Shown: positions 41,480 through 51,964, counted from the first letter of the stretch. The stretch: 52,001 nt of DNA from Prorocentrum cordatum (GCA_963575745.1 CAUYUJ010019260.1:131521-183521), one strand, 5' to 3'. Made by a program: numbers and translations. The notes: generated from the sequence alone by a model not told the origin.

Positions 41480-42250
41480 TCCGGCTATGCAGAGGTTGTG
41501 CAGCCGTGCTGGCCCGACGGCGACGGCTGCGGGCGCGGCGAAACCCCGCTCCGGAGAGCACGTGCAGCTTCGTCCATGGGCGTCTGCCAAGGGGCATCGA
41601 GCGCCACCCTTTGTGCCCACAGCTGCGCGGCCATCGTGGCCGCCGCGAGTGCGCTGCTGCCGGCGGGGTCGGGGCCGAGCGTCGCAAGCATGACCCAGAC
41701 GGGCCCGTGCTCCGGGGCGGGGTCGACGCCGAGGGGGGCGACCTGTGATTGGCCTCCCTTCTGTGCCCAGGCCTTGCAGAAGAAGCCTGCGCCAAGGCCC
41801 CACTCAATGGCCCTGCCCGGGGCGGTGGCCAGAGGCACCTGCCTGAACCTCCTTCAGTCTCGCCCCCCGCAGCTGCAGCGCGACCTGGCCGTCCTCGGAG
41901 TCGCCGCCAAGCAACCTCAGGACCCGACCGATTCCAGACCCCGTTCGCCGCCAGGTCCGCCGACTCGTCGGATGCGCCCAGCCCGCTCAGGCCCAGGTCG
42001 TGCATGTGCAGTGGAGACCTCGGCCCCGGTAGCCTGCGACCCGAAGTCGGCTGTGACGTTGCGGTACGTCCGGAAGAAGTGCCCGATCGCGGAGAACTTG
42101 TACTTGCACTCGAAGTAGTGGAGGACCCGGAACAGGCGCCGAACCAGCCGTGGGCGGGATGGCGATTTCTGAGCCAGTTGGTGAAGACCATGTTGTCGGT
42201 GGCTAGCAGCACGACGCGGCCCTCCCAGCAGGGCCACTACTTGCGTGCCA
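41480..42250 (-). pseudogene. DIRS-like RNase H and downstream tail
   Basis: On the minus strand L-L-A-T-D-N-M-V-F-T-N-W-L-R-N-R (RNase H Asp, near 42195-42165) is followed in another frame by L-H-Y-F-E-C-K-Y-K-F and F-F-R-T-Y-R-N-V-T-A-D-F, the last RNase H helix with its Asp. The tail (41485-41838) has V-W-V-M-L-A-T-L-G-P-D-P-A-G and A-A-Q-L-W-A-Q-R-V-A-L-D-A-P, which in related elements leads on toward the recombinase. Here it stops near 41.48 kb, and the expected continuation is on the plus strand from 46.49 kb. Confidence 0.7.
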
Positions 42251-42355
42251 AGACAACGCGCGCCATGGCCTCGCCCAGCGCGGTCTCCACATTAGGGTCG
42301 TCGGCGTCGCCCATGGCCTCTGCGAGGACCCCCTTGTAGGCACCGAGGTCCTGCC

Positions 42356-44299
42356 TCAGGTAGACCGGCCCCGAGCGCGATGGAGGTCGTGGCGTCGGTG
42401 GTCACCCGCGCAGCCTTGGCCGCGTCCCCCAGGGGCCAGCCGCTCGCGGACGTCCAGGACTTGCACATGGAGGTCGTGAAGCGGGCTGCCCAGACTTCTG
42501 GCCTGGCCATGAGGAGCCTCAGGAGCTCGCGCGTGTCCCAGAGGTTCTGCCATGCCGTCTCCTCCTCGCCTGCCTCGACCTTGGGCTTGAGGCCCCCGGC
42601 CGCGGTGGGGGCTGAGGAACACATCAACCGACCGCAGCTCCGTGGAGAGGGCCGGCATGGCGGCCACCCAGCTCGTCCCCGTGCCCCGCAAGACCTGCAT
42701 GTCACGCAGGCGCGCGCCCTTGCAGCCGCTGTCGTAGCAGGCGTCACTGCGGAGGCAGGCTTCTTTGCGGAGCCTGGGTTCGGGGATGGCCACCTGCGTC
42801 TCCTCGGTCCAGTACTCGAGCCCCCAGGCGATCTTGCGCGTGGCGCAGTAGCCCTCCTGCTGCTTCTGCTCCGGTCTGACTGCCGCGGGGCCGAGCAGGC
42901 GCCCGATGGCGTGCTCCGCGGGGGATGGCGAGATCCATGGGCGCATGCTCAGAGCGGGCTCCGCCAGCACCAGGTCGTCCATCATAATGTTTGGACTGGC
43001 AGCGGTAGGGGCCCTCGGCGGAGGCGTCGGCCGGTGCGCGTCGGCTGTGCACCGCGGCCACGCTGTCGCCTCAGGGGGCGCGCTTCCCCAGGCCCCCGGC
43101 CCAGCCGAAGGTCAGGGCGAGGGATCCATGCGCCAGGCCCCCCCCTCAAAGCCCATCTCCGCGCAGCGCCGCACGTGCGCGGTGTTGTCGCCCTCCCCCT
43201 TTTGACTCGCACGGCCGTTGGGCTGGGGCCCCTCAAAGCCCATCTCCGCGCAGCGCCGCGCGTGCGCGGTGTGGTCGCCCTCCCCCCTTTGACTCGCACG
43301 GCCGTTGGGCTGGCTCCCGCGGGCGGGGGTGCGCAGGCGCTCGAGGGAGATCCGCGGCGAACGTGCCGACGTCTGCTGGGTCGACCCAGAGCAGCTCGAA
43401 GGCGCCCTTCACGTCGAGCTTCGAGAGGAGGATGGGGATCTTCGGGAGCTTCACCGACCACCAGACGATTGGCCTCGCGAGCTGGCGGTGGAAGGGCAGC
43501 GCTGCCGGGGGGGGCATGTCTTGTCCGTGGTCTCGTTGACTCGGCGGTGGTCGTGGATCAGCCTCTTCTCGGGTGCAATCGTGCGATCGGGGTTCTGCTT
43601 GGACACGGCCCCCTGCGGAGACGACCTGACCTCGCCCAGGAGGCCCCTGCGCCTCTTGGGGGCGACGCGGACGTGGCCTGCGTGGACGTCCTTCCAGGAG
43701 CCCTCGTAGCACTGGTCGAGCACGTCGGCCGCGCTCTGGCGGGGCTTGCACTCCTCGCGGACCTCGGCCCCCACATCCCTGGCCGCTACGCCCCGCCGGG
43801 CCTGATCCCGCAGGTTGAGGAGCATGTTCGGGTGGCCAGGTCTAGGCCCAACTCCTTGCGCGCCCCGAGAAGGCCCGCGCGCTGCCCCCCACTCCGCCCG
43901 CTGTCTCGACGAGGGCCTCCCCTCTAGCAGCAGCGCCTCTCCAGGTCTCCTCGGCCCCAGAGGGCTGCCCCCGGACGTAGGCAACGTAGTGCCGCGCATG
44001 ACGAGCTCGTGGTGGCCGTTGGGGTCGCCAGCCCGCCTCTCTTTGCGCATTTTCTCCTGTGCCACGCCGCCTTGCTGCTGAACGGGATCCGCCGATGAAA
44101 GAAAGCAGGGGGGGGGGGCCTCCCTGCCTGCTACTATCCGACCCCGGTCCCCCGCCTCCTCCTCCACGACGGTCGGGCGTGGACCCGCCCACGCTGCCCC
44201 TCCAGCAGCGGCTCGCTCTCCGCCCGTCGCGCCGGCAGCGGCCCACGGGCCCGCGGCGCTCAGGGGGCCCGCGGGCGCCGCATCCGACAGCCCCATCAC
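42356..44299 (-). pseudogene. DIRS-like reverse transcriptase
   Basis: On the minus strand, the frame ending at 43451 holds R-T-I-A-P-E-K-R-L-I-H-D-H-R-R-V-N-E (RT motifs 1-2, K..R.I.D.R..N). The next frame (43233-43751) holds L-S-K-L-D-V-K-G-A-F-E-L-L-W-V, motif A with its Asp at about 43413-43415. The frame starting at 42985 opens with M-M-D-D-L-V-L-A-E-P, motif C (xxDD), and continues with I-A-W-G-L-E-Y-W and V-A-I-P-E-P into the connection region. At least two frame changes separate the motifs, so no full RT can be made. The type (G-A-F after D, MMDD) fits YR retroelements rather than the LINEs in this window. Confidence 0.75.
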
Positions 44300-44763
44300 C
44301 TCACCAGCAGCGGCAGCTCCAGCATCAGCAAAACCTGGCGACCGACCTACCCCTCTCGCCGCTCACTTCGAGGGCACACCTGGCGGCGGGCCCAGCAGAA
44401 CAAGTGGCGACGGAGCCCGACCCCGCGAGCTGTTTGCCCAGGGGGTGCACCAGGGGGCTGGGCCTTGCGCCCTAACGCTCGCAGCGTCCTGATCCGCGTC
44501 GGCGCGGGGCCCTGGCGAGAGCCGCATTGGGATCAGCGGTTCGCGCGAGGTTGGGCCGATCCCCCTCGCGGATTGACCCGCGGCGCCCACGCCTCCACGC
44601 AACAAATCGCGGTTCCTCTCCGCGACCTCCTCCGCCTGCTCCGCATCCGCGATCCTGGGCGCGACGCCGGGGGCGCCCTCGTAGTCGCCAGCCGCTCGCC
44701 CGCGCTCCGCGTCGGAGCAGGGCCTTGGCGAGAGCCGCTTGGGGATCAGCGGTTCGCACGAGG

Positions 44764-46490
44764 TCAGGCCGATCTCGCTCGCGGATCGACCCGCGGCGCC
44801 CACGCCTCCACGCAGTGGGTCGTCGTCCAGCCCCGAGACCTCCATCGCCTGCTCCACCTCCGTGATCCTGGGCACAATGTCGGGGAAGCCCTCGCAGTTG
44901 CCCGCGGCCCGCCCGCGTGCCGGCACCGCGACCGCCAAGATGCCCTGGGCGGGGTTCTCAACGAACGTCCAGGGGTCGACCTGCGAAGCCCTGCAGCGGC
45001 GGCGGCTGGTGCCCGGCCCTCGAGCGAGACACGCTTGTGCTGGCCTCCGCAGCGTTTGGCGATCCAGCGGGTCAACTGCTTCGATGCCCTGGCCACTATC
45101 CAGGTGCGCCTGCGGCAGCGTGCCCCGTCGCCCCCCCTAGGACCGCGGCCGTGCTCGCAGAAATCGAAGGGGGCGATCATCGCGCCCTTGCGGCGAAGGG
45201 GTGTGCGCCATCATTTGGTATTTTAGATGGCGGGGTAGATGCCGTCGAGCGCAGGGTTCCCCGCCCGTGCAAACTTGCCGGCGTCGAGGGCGCGCTTGAA
45301 GACCCTCGCGGGGAACTCTGCGATGTCGTTGCCCGCCCTCTCCGAGGGCAAGAGCGGCCCCGGGCCCTCGGGGCGCGCCGTCGCGCGCGCCCCGCCGTTG
45401 CAGCGCATCCAGGAGCAGAAGCTGGCGCAGACCGGCTCGAGCCCGATGACGTTGACATCGCTCTCGTCGATGTCCCGCAGGATGCGGCGCTGCACGTCCT
45501 CGCCCCTCACGTTGTGGTCCCCCCCAGGGCCGGCGCGCTCCAGCGGGTCCTGGCAGTGCTCGATGGGCCCCTGAGCGGCAAGACCGTGGGATCTCCAACA
45601 CTGGGTCCAGCGGCCCGAGCCTGCCATGATCTCCAGCGCGACGAGCCGCTCCCCGGGGGCGGTCACCGCGTCGGACGTCGGGGGTGTCCTGTTTGGGGCA
45701 GTGGTAGTGGCCCCGGGCCTGGGTCCCACCCCGCGATGGTCAGGGCGGTGTCTTCGCCGTAGGCTGGTGGAGGGTCGATGGGCGTGACGTCGCCGGCAAC
45801 TCGCCCGCCGTCTTGCTGCTTGTTCCGCACGCACTTGCAGCGCAGGCAGGTCCTCGGCTGGGAGGTGAACGCTTCGGGCGCCCACTCCTTCGCAAGGTCG
45901 AGCAGGACTTCCGAGCCGAGCGTCACGTAGTCGCACGGGGGGCTGCCGCCCCAACTTCTGGCGCGCTGCGCGAAGTTGGCCAGCGGCTTGTCGATCTCCA
46001 GGCCCACTCGGAACAGCCCCATGCGCCTCTGGTGGATCAGCAACCAGCATTGCTTCGCGCGCGGGCCCGCAGCGGACCCCGAGACGCTCTCGAAGTTGAC
46101 GCGCCCCAGCGAGTCGACGCGGACGAAGTTGAGGGCCGCGCTGCGATCGGCTCCGATAGTCCATGTTGTGGTCCAGGCACAGCACGTCGTGGATGTACCC
46201 GCGCACCTCGCGCTCAGCACGGTTGATCTTCTCGGGCGCCTCCCCGAGGGCCCTTGTGGCTTCGGAGGCTACTGCGCGCAACTCCTCGCGCAGCTCTGAG
46301 GCGAGGGGGCGCGCCGCCTCTGGGCTGGGGGGCCACTCCTGGCCCTCGGCCCCGCCCTCGGGGGGATCCTGCGCCAGGAGGCCCGCGGCCGCGTGGATCA
46401 GCATGCACCAGCGCTCCTCCGGCTTGTCCCCGGCCAGCTGCAGCGCCCCACGCAGGCCGGGCGAAGGCCGAACGGTGTCCCGCTAGTCGT
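44764..46490 (-). pseudogene. DIRS-like polyprotein, methyltransferase-like region
   Basis: Read on the minus strand from about 46490. A helical leader (G-D-K-P-E-E-R-W-C-M-L-I-H-A-A-A-G) is followed, after a frame change near 46150, by A-L-N-F-V-R-V-D-S-L-G-R-V-N and C-L-R-C-K-C-V-R-N-K. Back in the first frame (45223-45690) L-E-I-M-A-G-S-G-R-W-T-Q resembles the SAM-binding motif I of DNA methyltransferases, and L-E-P-V-C-A-S-F-C-S-W lies where cytosine-C5 enzymes have a P-C motif. After a stop near 45220 another frame has R-R-R-T-W-I-V-A-R-A-S-K-Q-L. The same organisation occurs in other dinoflagellate retroelement polyproteins as I know them. Catalysis is unproven; it could be a Rossmann-fold domain of another function. 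Confidence 0.5.
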
Positions 46491-47395
46491 GCGTACATCG
46501 AGGACCTGCTCGCGACGGAGGTTGGCGAGCTGGTCGCACGCAGGCGCTCCGTGCTGCTCGGGGCGAGGCGCGTGGGCGACGAGCAGCAGGCGTGGACGTT
46601 CGATGCGCTCGACCTCGAGCGCCCTATTGCCCCGGCGGTCGGCCCCATCCTGCAGCGCCCATGCGCGCTGCCTCGCGACGTCTGGCTGCTGGGGGATCGC
46701 TTCGAGGCCGACCCGCGAATGCGACGGGCTGGCGAGCGCCTCCTACCCGTCGGCATCGGCCACCCGTGGACCACGGAGGGCAGGGGGGTCGTCCACACCG
46801 CGGGCGGCCCGCTGCCGACCCCCCCCCGACTGGGGGAGGCAGCCGCCGCCCCTGATGCGCGACTTCAAGGGCCCGGGTCGCGGGGTGAGGCGCGTCACCC
46901 TCCCTTGAGGAGGCTTGGCTCGGGGTCGGCGGCGCGCTCGAGGACCTGCCCGACAGCCGAGACGAGCAGGCCGCCGAGCGCGTCGCGATGGTGGTGGCGG
47001 GGGACACCGGCGCCAGGCTGGCAGGGGCGGTGGCCCTCTGGGCCGGCGCAGCCCTCGACTGGGAGGCAGACGCGGGCGCCTGCAGCGACCGCGACGCCGA
47101 GGCCAGGGAGAAGGGCATGCAGGAGGTTTTGCTCCCAGGGCGGGCCCCGCCCACCGAGCCCGCGAGCGCCCGGTCCGCGGGAGGGCCCCTCGACCGCGAC
47201 GGAAGGGAGTGCCGCCCAGTCCCCGGCAGCGCCTTGGGAGCGAAGTCTGTCTGGGGCGGCATTGACGCTCGGGCCCTGGCCCTGGGCGCCGGCAGTATCT
47301 GGTAAGGCCCAGGCGGCAGCCCCCCGGGTCATGGCGCTCCCCGCGAGGCAGGGAAGCACGAGCTGCCGGCGGTCTCCCAGCCCCCGCGGAAGGCC
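46490..47395 (+). pseudogene. DIRS-like linker upstream of the recombinase
   Basis: A plus-strand frame reads A-Y-I-E-D-L-L-A-T-E-V-G-E-L-V-A-R-R-R-S-V-L-L-G and D-V-W-L-L-G-D-R-F-E. From about 46985 a second frame reads V-A-G-D-T-G-A-R-L-A-G-A-V-A-L-W-A. In related elements, as I recall them, this V-A-R-R-R part directly follows the RNase H tail on the same strand. Its start here therefore marks one breakpoint of the inverted block. Confidence 0.5.
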
Positions 47396-48547
47396 ATGGT
47401 GCCGCAGCGCGGCCTGGTCGTGATCTCCGTCCCCGAGAAGCTCGCCAACCTGGGGCCCGACGTCCAGGTCCTCGGCGAGCTCCAGGAGTGGATTCACAGC
47501 AAGCTCGCGGGCTGGCTGGCCCACAGCGCGCGTGCCAACTACGGCGAGGCGTGGTCCAAGTCGCTGTGGTGGTGCGCTAGGCGTGGTATTCCCCCGCTCC
47601 TCTCGGGCGAGAGGAAGCGACAGGTGAACGAGGGCGAGGAGGTACTGCTGCGCTTCACGGGCTACCTCGGCTGGCCGGGCAAGGGCAACAGCGCCCTCCT
47701 CAGCGCCCTCTTTGCGTTCCAGGGCGGCCGCGTGCTCGCGGGGGGCGGCGGCCCGCTCGCTTGTCAAGAAGCTCATCGCGGTCCTCATCGACTCACTGCA
47801 GAAGGCCCGAAGGAGGAACGCAAGCTCGGCGCTGCCCCACGCGTGATGGCGCGGCTGAAGGGCGAGCTGGCACCGGCACCGCCGAAGGGGCCCAGAGGCA
47901 CCACGCGCGGCGACGAGGCCTCCGACGCGGTGGTCTTCTGGGCAACTCTCACGACGGGCTTCTTCTACCTCTTTCCGGCCAAGGAGATCGCCGACGGCGG
48001 CGGCGTCGACGAGCAGATGTGCCTCCGCGGGGTGGGCGTGGCACTCCACGACGAGGGTGGCGGCTCAGCCCCACGTGGGCTGGGCAAGGCGGCGAGAGCG
48101 CTGGTCACATTCCGGAAGGCGACGACCGTCCAGAGGGCCTTCGGCGCGTGCAGGGTGCATCACCGGGCCAACGTCGAGGTGTGCCCGGTGGCGGCGTTGG
48201 AGCTCCGGAGGGGGCTCGCGCCGGAGCGCTTCGCCGAGAGCGCGGAGGGGCGTCGACACCTCTTCCGCTGGAGCAGCGGGGAGGTGGTCAAGAGGGAGCA
48301 GCTGCAGGCGGCGCTGCAGCGTGCGGCGGCCGCCGAGGCCCCCCCCCCACGGCGCTCCGAGTCGCGCGGCCTCCGCGTCGGGGGCGCGCCGGCGCGGCGC
48401 CGCGCACTGGGCGACGCCGTGGCGGTGATGCGCTGGGGTCGCTGGAGCAGCGCGGCGTTCCACGGCTACCACTGCGATTCGGAGGAGCAGAGCTGGGGCG
48501 TGGCGGCGACCGTGGCACGGGGCGTCGCCACGCCCCGCGCAGCGTGA
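47396..48547 (+). pseudogene. Tyrosine recombinase of the DIRS-like element, catalytic residues lost
   Basis: A 383-codon frame. The N-terminal SAM-like core-binding region includes A-R-A-N-Y-G-E-A-W and W-W-C-A-R-R-G-I-P-P-L-L (residues 46-69). The catalytic domain shows T-T-G-F-F-Y-L-F-P-A-K-E (residues 186-197), where the first catalytic Arg is expected but Pro194 stands. R-G-L-R-V-G-G-A (324-331) follows, where H-x-L-R is expected and Arg324 replaces His while Arg327 is kept. Then M-R-W-G-R-W (345-350), and F-H-G-Y with Tyr358 as nucleophile. These enzymes integrate circular cDNA. The frame is open but with two of the key residues missing it should be inactive; the frame may be kept open by GC-rich composition. 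Near 47760 a local frame change is likely, as the sequence becomes unlike the family for about 25 codons. Confidence 0.72.
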
Positions 48548-48679
48548 GCGGCGACGACGACGGCGCGCCGGGACGGCTGTCAGGCAGCCCTGACCCGCGC
48601 CGCCCGGCGGGGCCCACCAGCGCCAGCAGCGGGGGCGCTGCGGCCTGAGCTCCGAGGAGTCCGGCAGGCGGGCGAGGCT

Positions 48680-48785
48680 GCACATCGAATGAATGCGGCC
48701 CCCTCGCTGCTAAAAGAAGAGAGGTGGTCCCTCCCCTCCCTCTCTTTTCTCTCGTGGCCTCTCGGGGCCCCCTCTCCTCGTCGGG
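48680..48785 (+). repeat. Right end of the DIRS-like element
   Basis: Shares with 51820-51925 GCACATCGAATG, CCCCCTCGCTG, AGAGCGGTGGTCCCTCC-like and TGGCCTCTCGGG blocks, ending at CTCGTCGG. Confidence 0.85.
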
Positions 48786-49046
48786 CCCAGGGCCCGGGCC
48801 CCTCTGGGGCCCTCTTCCCTTCTGCCTCCTCCTTAGTGGGGCCTTCCGCTTGCCTTGTTTGAAGGCTTCGCCGTGCCGCCGGTCCAGCTCAAGGCCTAGG
48901 GTGATATATGCGTGTATATATCGTTTGATTCCCTACCTAGGCCCTAGGCTCTGCCTAGAGGGTTCCTACTCTGTTTGCTTAACGGGGCCGGGCAGTGGGG
49001 CTCGCCCCGGGCGGTTCCCCCAGTTGCGCCCCCTGGGTTTCCCCAG
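48786..49046. other. Unique stretch, no gene
   Basis: Pyrimidine-rich, then mixed sequence with CCTAGGCCCTAGGC-like partial palindromes near 48935-48955. No gene is seen. Confidence 0.45.
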
Positions 49047-49272
49047 TTTAGCTTAGCTTAGCCTAGCTTAGCTTAGCTTAGCTTAGCTCAGCTTAGATTA
49101 TCTCATCTTAGCTTAGCTTAACTTATCTTAGCTTAGCTTAGCGTAGCTTAGCTTAGCTTAGTTTAGCTTAGTTTAGCTTAGCTTAACCTATATCATTTTA
49201 GCTTAGCTGAGCTTATAGCTTAGCGCAGCTTAGCTTAGCCCATCTCATCTTAGCTTAGCTTAACTTAGCTTC
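49047..49272. repeat. Degenerate AGCTT pentamer array, left block
   Basis: About 45 units of AGCTT and variants. It stops at the insert carrying the ORF at 49290. Confidence 0.93.
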
Positions 49273-49289
49273 TTCCTTCCTTCCTCAGG

Positions 49290-50048
49290 ATGCCTCTGTG
49301 TTTTGGGCCTCGGCGTCTGTTTTCCTCTCTTGAGGTTTGGGGGGATGGGCCCCCTTCTCTCCCCATGCCTCCTGTCGGCTCCTGCAGTCTCGGGCTCAAG
49401 CTTTCGGTGTGTTACATCCCACGGCTTCGGACCCTCACGTTATCTTTCAGGGGAAGCTTTGCAGGTCTAAACGCAAAGTCTGCCTCCTGTCTAAACGAGA
49501 TCTTGAGGCACTTTCATACTGCTCTACGCTGCTATTCCAAAGGGTGGTCAAGTTGCCGGCTCGGTTTCTTATACCGTCGGGCCTTGGTGGTCCTCATTTC
49601 ACATATGACTGGTGCAAAATCCCGCTTTTCAGAGCTTGTCGGGACAGCGGCTATAATGGTCTGTATGTCAACGTTCGGGGTCCCGATGAAAGGGTTCGTA
49701 GAGTTCCTTGGAAAGAATTGGTTGCTGGTCAGTAGCCGTTTCGCCTCAAATCCTGACGGGAGCTCTTGTCTGAGACGGCTGGGAAACATCCAACTCCAGG
49801 GGATGGCTAAACGCAGCCTCCCAGTCAAGCTCGCCGCCAAGAAGCGTCTCAAGTGGACACACGGATCGGGCGGAATGTGGAACTACTGTGAAGAGGACAA
49901 AGTCTACACCAAAGTATGGTATACGGAGTACTTTGACACGTGGTTCGATCCAGATTCGGGCTGGCCTCACCCAGTTGTATGGTACCTGTCCGACTACTGG
50001 TGGGACGGAGATTTCTTCGTGGAAAAGTGGCGTTGGAAGTACCCGTGA
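49290..50048 (+). CDS. Unknown ORF with a Trp/Tyr-rich C-terminus
   Basis: 252 codons from ATG 49290 to TGA 50046-50048. Upstream is a CTTCCTTCCTTCCTCAG pyrimidine tract that looks like a splice acceptor, so the true start may be an exon edge. The first half has ordinary composition. A second frame (49337-49735) also looks protein-like (G-G-P-H-F-T-Y-D-W-C-K-I-P-L-F-R), which hints at a frame break near 49740. The last 65 residues are aromatic-rich with acidic residues (Y-T-K-V-W-Y-T-E-Y-F-D-T-W-F, Y-L-S-D-Y-W-W-D-G-D-F-F). No family is recognised, and no signal peptide is seen. Base composition is more AT-rich than the flanks, consistent with inserted DNA. Confidence 0.45.
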   Translation: MPLCFGPRRLFSSLEVWGDGPPSLPMPPVGSCSLGLKLSVCYIPRLRTLTLSFRGSFAGLNAKSASCLNEILRHFHTALRCYSKGWSSCRLGFLYRRALVVLISHMTGAKSRFSELVGTAAIMVCMSTFGVPMKGFVEFLGKNWLLVSSRFASNPDGSSCLRRLGNIQLQGMAKRSLPVKLAAKKRLKWTHGSGGMWNYCEEDKVYTKVWYTEYFDTWFDPDSGWPHPVVWYLSDYWWDGDFFVEKWRWKYP

Positions 50049-50831
50049 AGGCCATTCCTGGGACTCCCTCAGACTGAATCTCCTGGCGTCTGCGGTGCAT
50101 GGGCCTGCGGCTTTTGGAGGACTCTCAGTCTCTCTCAATCTCTCTTGCATGTACTTCTACGATGTTGGTTGGCAAAATACAAAAGGTTATAAACATTTCC
50201 AGCCATCTTGCGTTCACCATACCTGTTTGAATTCAACCATATTCCATATTTCTTGACATGCCTGGTGTGGGTTCTCACGGTTGGGATCTCATTCTGCATT
50301 GACAGTTCATCTTGTATGTCTCCGTATCTTCTGGGTTCATTGCGTGCTTGGGACATTCAGTTTATCTTTCAGATTCTCTTTCAGTACATATATCCGTCTT
50401 GACTGCTACTCATGTTCAATGAGTTTCATGGGACTTAATGGAAGTTTTCTGCACTTCTTACTTACTTGAGACCTTGGGACCATGTGCTCTCAAGGTTGGC
50501 TCCAATTGTTACTCAAGACCTTGTTAATCAATTTGGGCAACTCTTTCATTATCTTACATTATGTTTCTCATGTTTCTCATCTTCATTCAACACAAGAGAG
50601 ACCTTGTGGTGGGATTCATTTGGGATATTGGACAGTCTGTCATTCATAATGTCTTTCAGTATCATGGGTTTCAATCCTGGGCTGGGCTTCACCTTTCCTT
50701 TGCTTCTTTCCTCTCCCGCCTCTCCTCCCGTTTCCCTCTTTCTCTACCGTGCGCACTTGGCGTATTGGTGGCTTCTCAGGTTTGTGTTTTGGGAGGACCG
50801 ACCTTTCAAGGCGCTTCATCATCATCATCAT
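50049..50831. other. AT/pyrimidine-rich tail of the insert ending in (CAT)n
   Basis: T-rich sequence with short frames but no recognised protein. It ends in a short CAT repeat (50817-50831) right before the AGCTT-type array resumes; the repeat may be a retroposon tail. Confidence 0.5.
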
Positions 50832-50960
50832 TAACTTAGCTTAACTTAGCTTAGCTGATCTCAGCTTAGCTCAACTTAGCGCAGCGCAGCATTAACATAA
50901 CACAGCACACCATAACATAACATAGCATAGCATAGCGCAGCATAGCCTGCAACCTGCAGC
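50832..50960. repeat. Degenerate AGCTT/AGCAT pentamer array, right block
   Basis: AACTTAGCTTAGC-like units in the same orientation as the left block, drifting into CATAACATAGCATAGC and then CTGCAGC repeats (to about 50990). Confidence 0.88.
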
Positions 50961-51624
50961 CTGCAGCGGCACAGCCTGCAGCGGCATCATGGGTCGGCAC
51001 TACAACAACTTTCACAGCAGTAGAGGCAGCGGCTCATTCTTCGTAGCGGCGGGGCTGCATATCCACGGTGCTGCATAGCCCGTGGTGTCTCGCTAACCGT
51101 CCCTCGTTAGCATCCAACAGGTAGACGTAGTTGCTCCCCGCTGGCACACGCTTCCTAGGACCAGGAAGGCGTGGCCAAAACCAAAGATGTGCTTCGTTCC
51201 GCATCCCCGCCAGCCCCCCATCCGATCGTACATATGTACTTATGCAAATGTATTCAGATATTTGCACACACTAATACTAATACGCGCACATGTATATACA
51301 TACGCACACATATATACACACACATATATATGTATATATATATATATACACGCAGAACCCGACCATCACATCAACACAACAACACATCAACAGCAACAGC
51401 AAACCAAAACTGCATCAGTTCAAAAGCAAAAAACACAACAATCACAAACACAAGCGCAAAGGCAACTACAGCAGCAACGGCAACAGCAATAGCAAAGGCA
51501 ACTACGACGATGAGGAGAAGGAAGAGGACGGCGTTTACCGTTACTACTAATGCTGCTTTCCTAGGGGCTCCAACTCTTAGGTGGGGTCGCACTGGGATAA
51601 TTTCAAGCTTTGGGAGCCGCCACA
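50961..51624. other. Unique stretch with CA/TA repeats
   Basis: 51260-51350 holds ACACAT and TATATA repeats, and about 51380-51500 is a CAA/AACAGC-rich tract (poly-T/Q/N frames). No gene is recognised. Confidence 0.55.
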
Positions 51625-51925
51625 ATAATGTGAGGTTTGTAAACTCGTTTGCTAAACCGTGTTTTTTAGGTGGCTGGGAGAAACGCAGAGGGGCTGCTGT
51701 TGCCACCGGCTATTTCTATGGGCTGCACCCCTTGTTTGGCCCTTCTCTTGCAATGCCCACCCAACCCACCTTTTTTGGACGCCCGCCCAAAGGTGCGGGC
51801 GGGCTGGCAGACGAGATTGCACATCGAATGGATGCGCCCCCCTCGCTGTTAAACGAAGAGCGGTGGTCCCTCCACTCCCTCTCCTTTCTCCCTTGGCCTC
51901 TCGGGCCTCGTCTTCTCGTCGGAGT
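51625..51925 (+). mobile_element. Small non-autonomous relative of the DIRS-like element
   Basis: About 300 bp. 51630-51755 matches 37955-38105 and 51818-51925 matches 48680-48785. The 60-75 bp between are short and not coding. It looks like an internally deleted, MITE- or TRIM-like derivative that keeps both ends of the 10.8-kb element in the same orientation. An alternative is that the ends belong to a common short repeat that was captured by the larger element. Confidence 0.75.
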
Positions 51926-51964
51926 TTTGGGGACCGCTTCAATAACAAGATGGGGACGTGGTTG

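Larger units (their letters stand above)
37955..48785 (+). mobile_element. DIRS-like tyrosine-recombinase retrotransposon with inverted middle
   Basis: About 10.8 kb. Left end 37955-38105 and right end 48680-48785 both reappear, joined, in the small element at 51630-51925, which defines the ends. Plus strand: gag-like ORF with zinc-binding Cys/His and CCCH motifs (39.0-41.46 kb) and tyrosine recombinase (47.4-48.55 kb). Minus strand, in the order 46.49 to 41.48 kb: methyltransferase-like region, RT, RNase H. Gag, RT-RNase H, recombinase and often a methyltransferase are the gene set of DIRS elements; there they are normally on one strand. Frame breaks and lost catalytic residues show that the copy is inactive. 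Confidence 0.75.

Noticed and set aside
39345-48010. Last uS7 exon (searched as GAC-GAG followed by a Leu/Ile-Glu-Arg pattern)
   Set aside because: Several GACGAG matches exist, but none is preceded by AG and followed by the expected short C-terminal codons and a stop.
49047-49272. Telomere or telomere-like repeat (AGCTT)n
   Set aside because: Dinoflagellate telomeres are TTTAGGG-type; this degenerate pentamer is internal and resumes after an insert.
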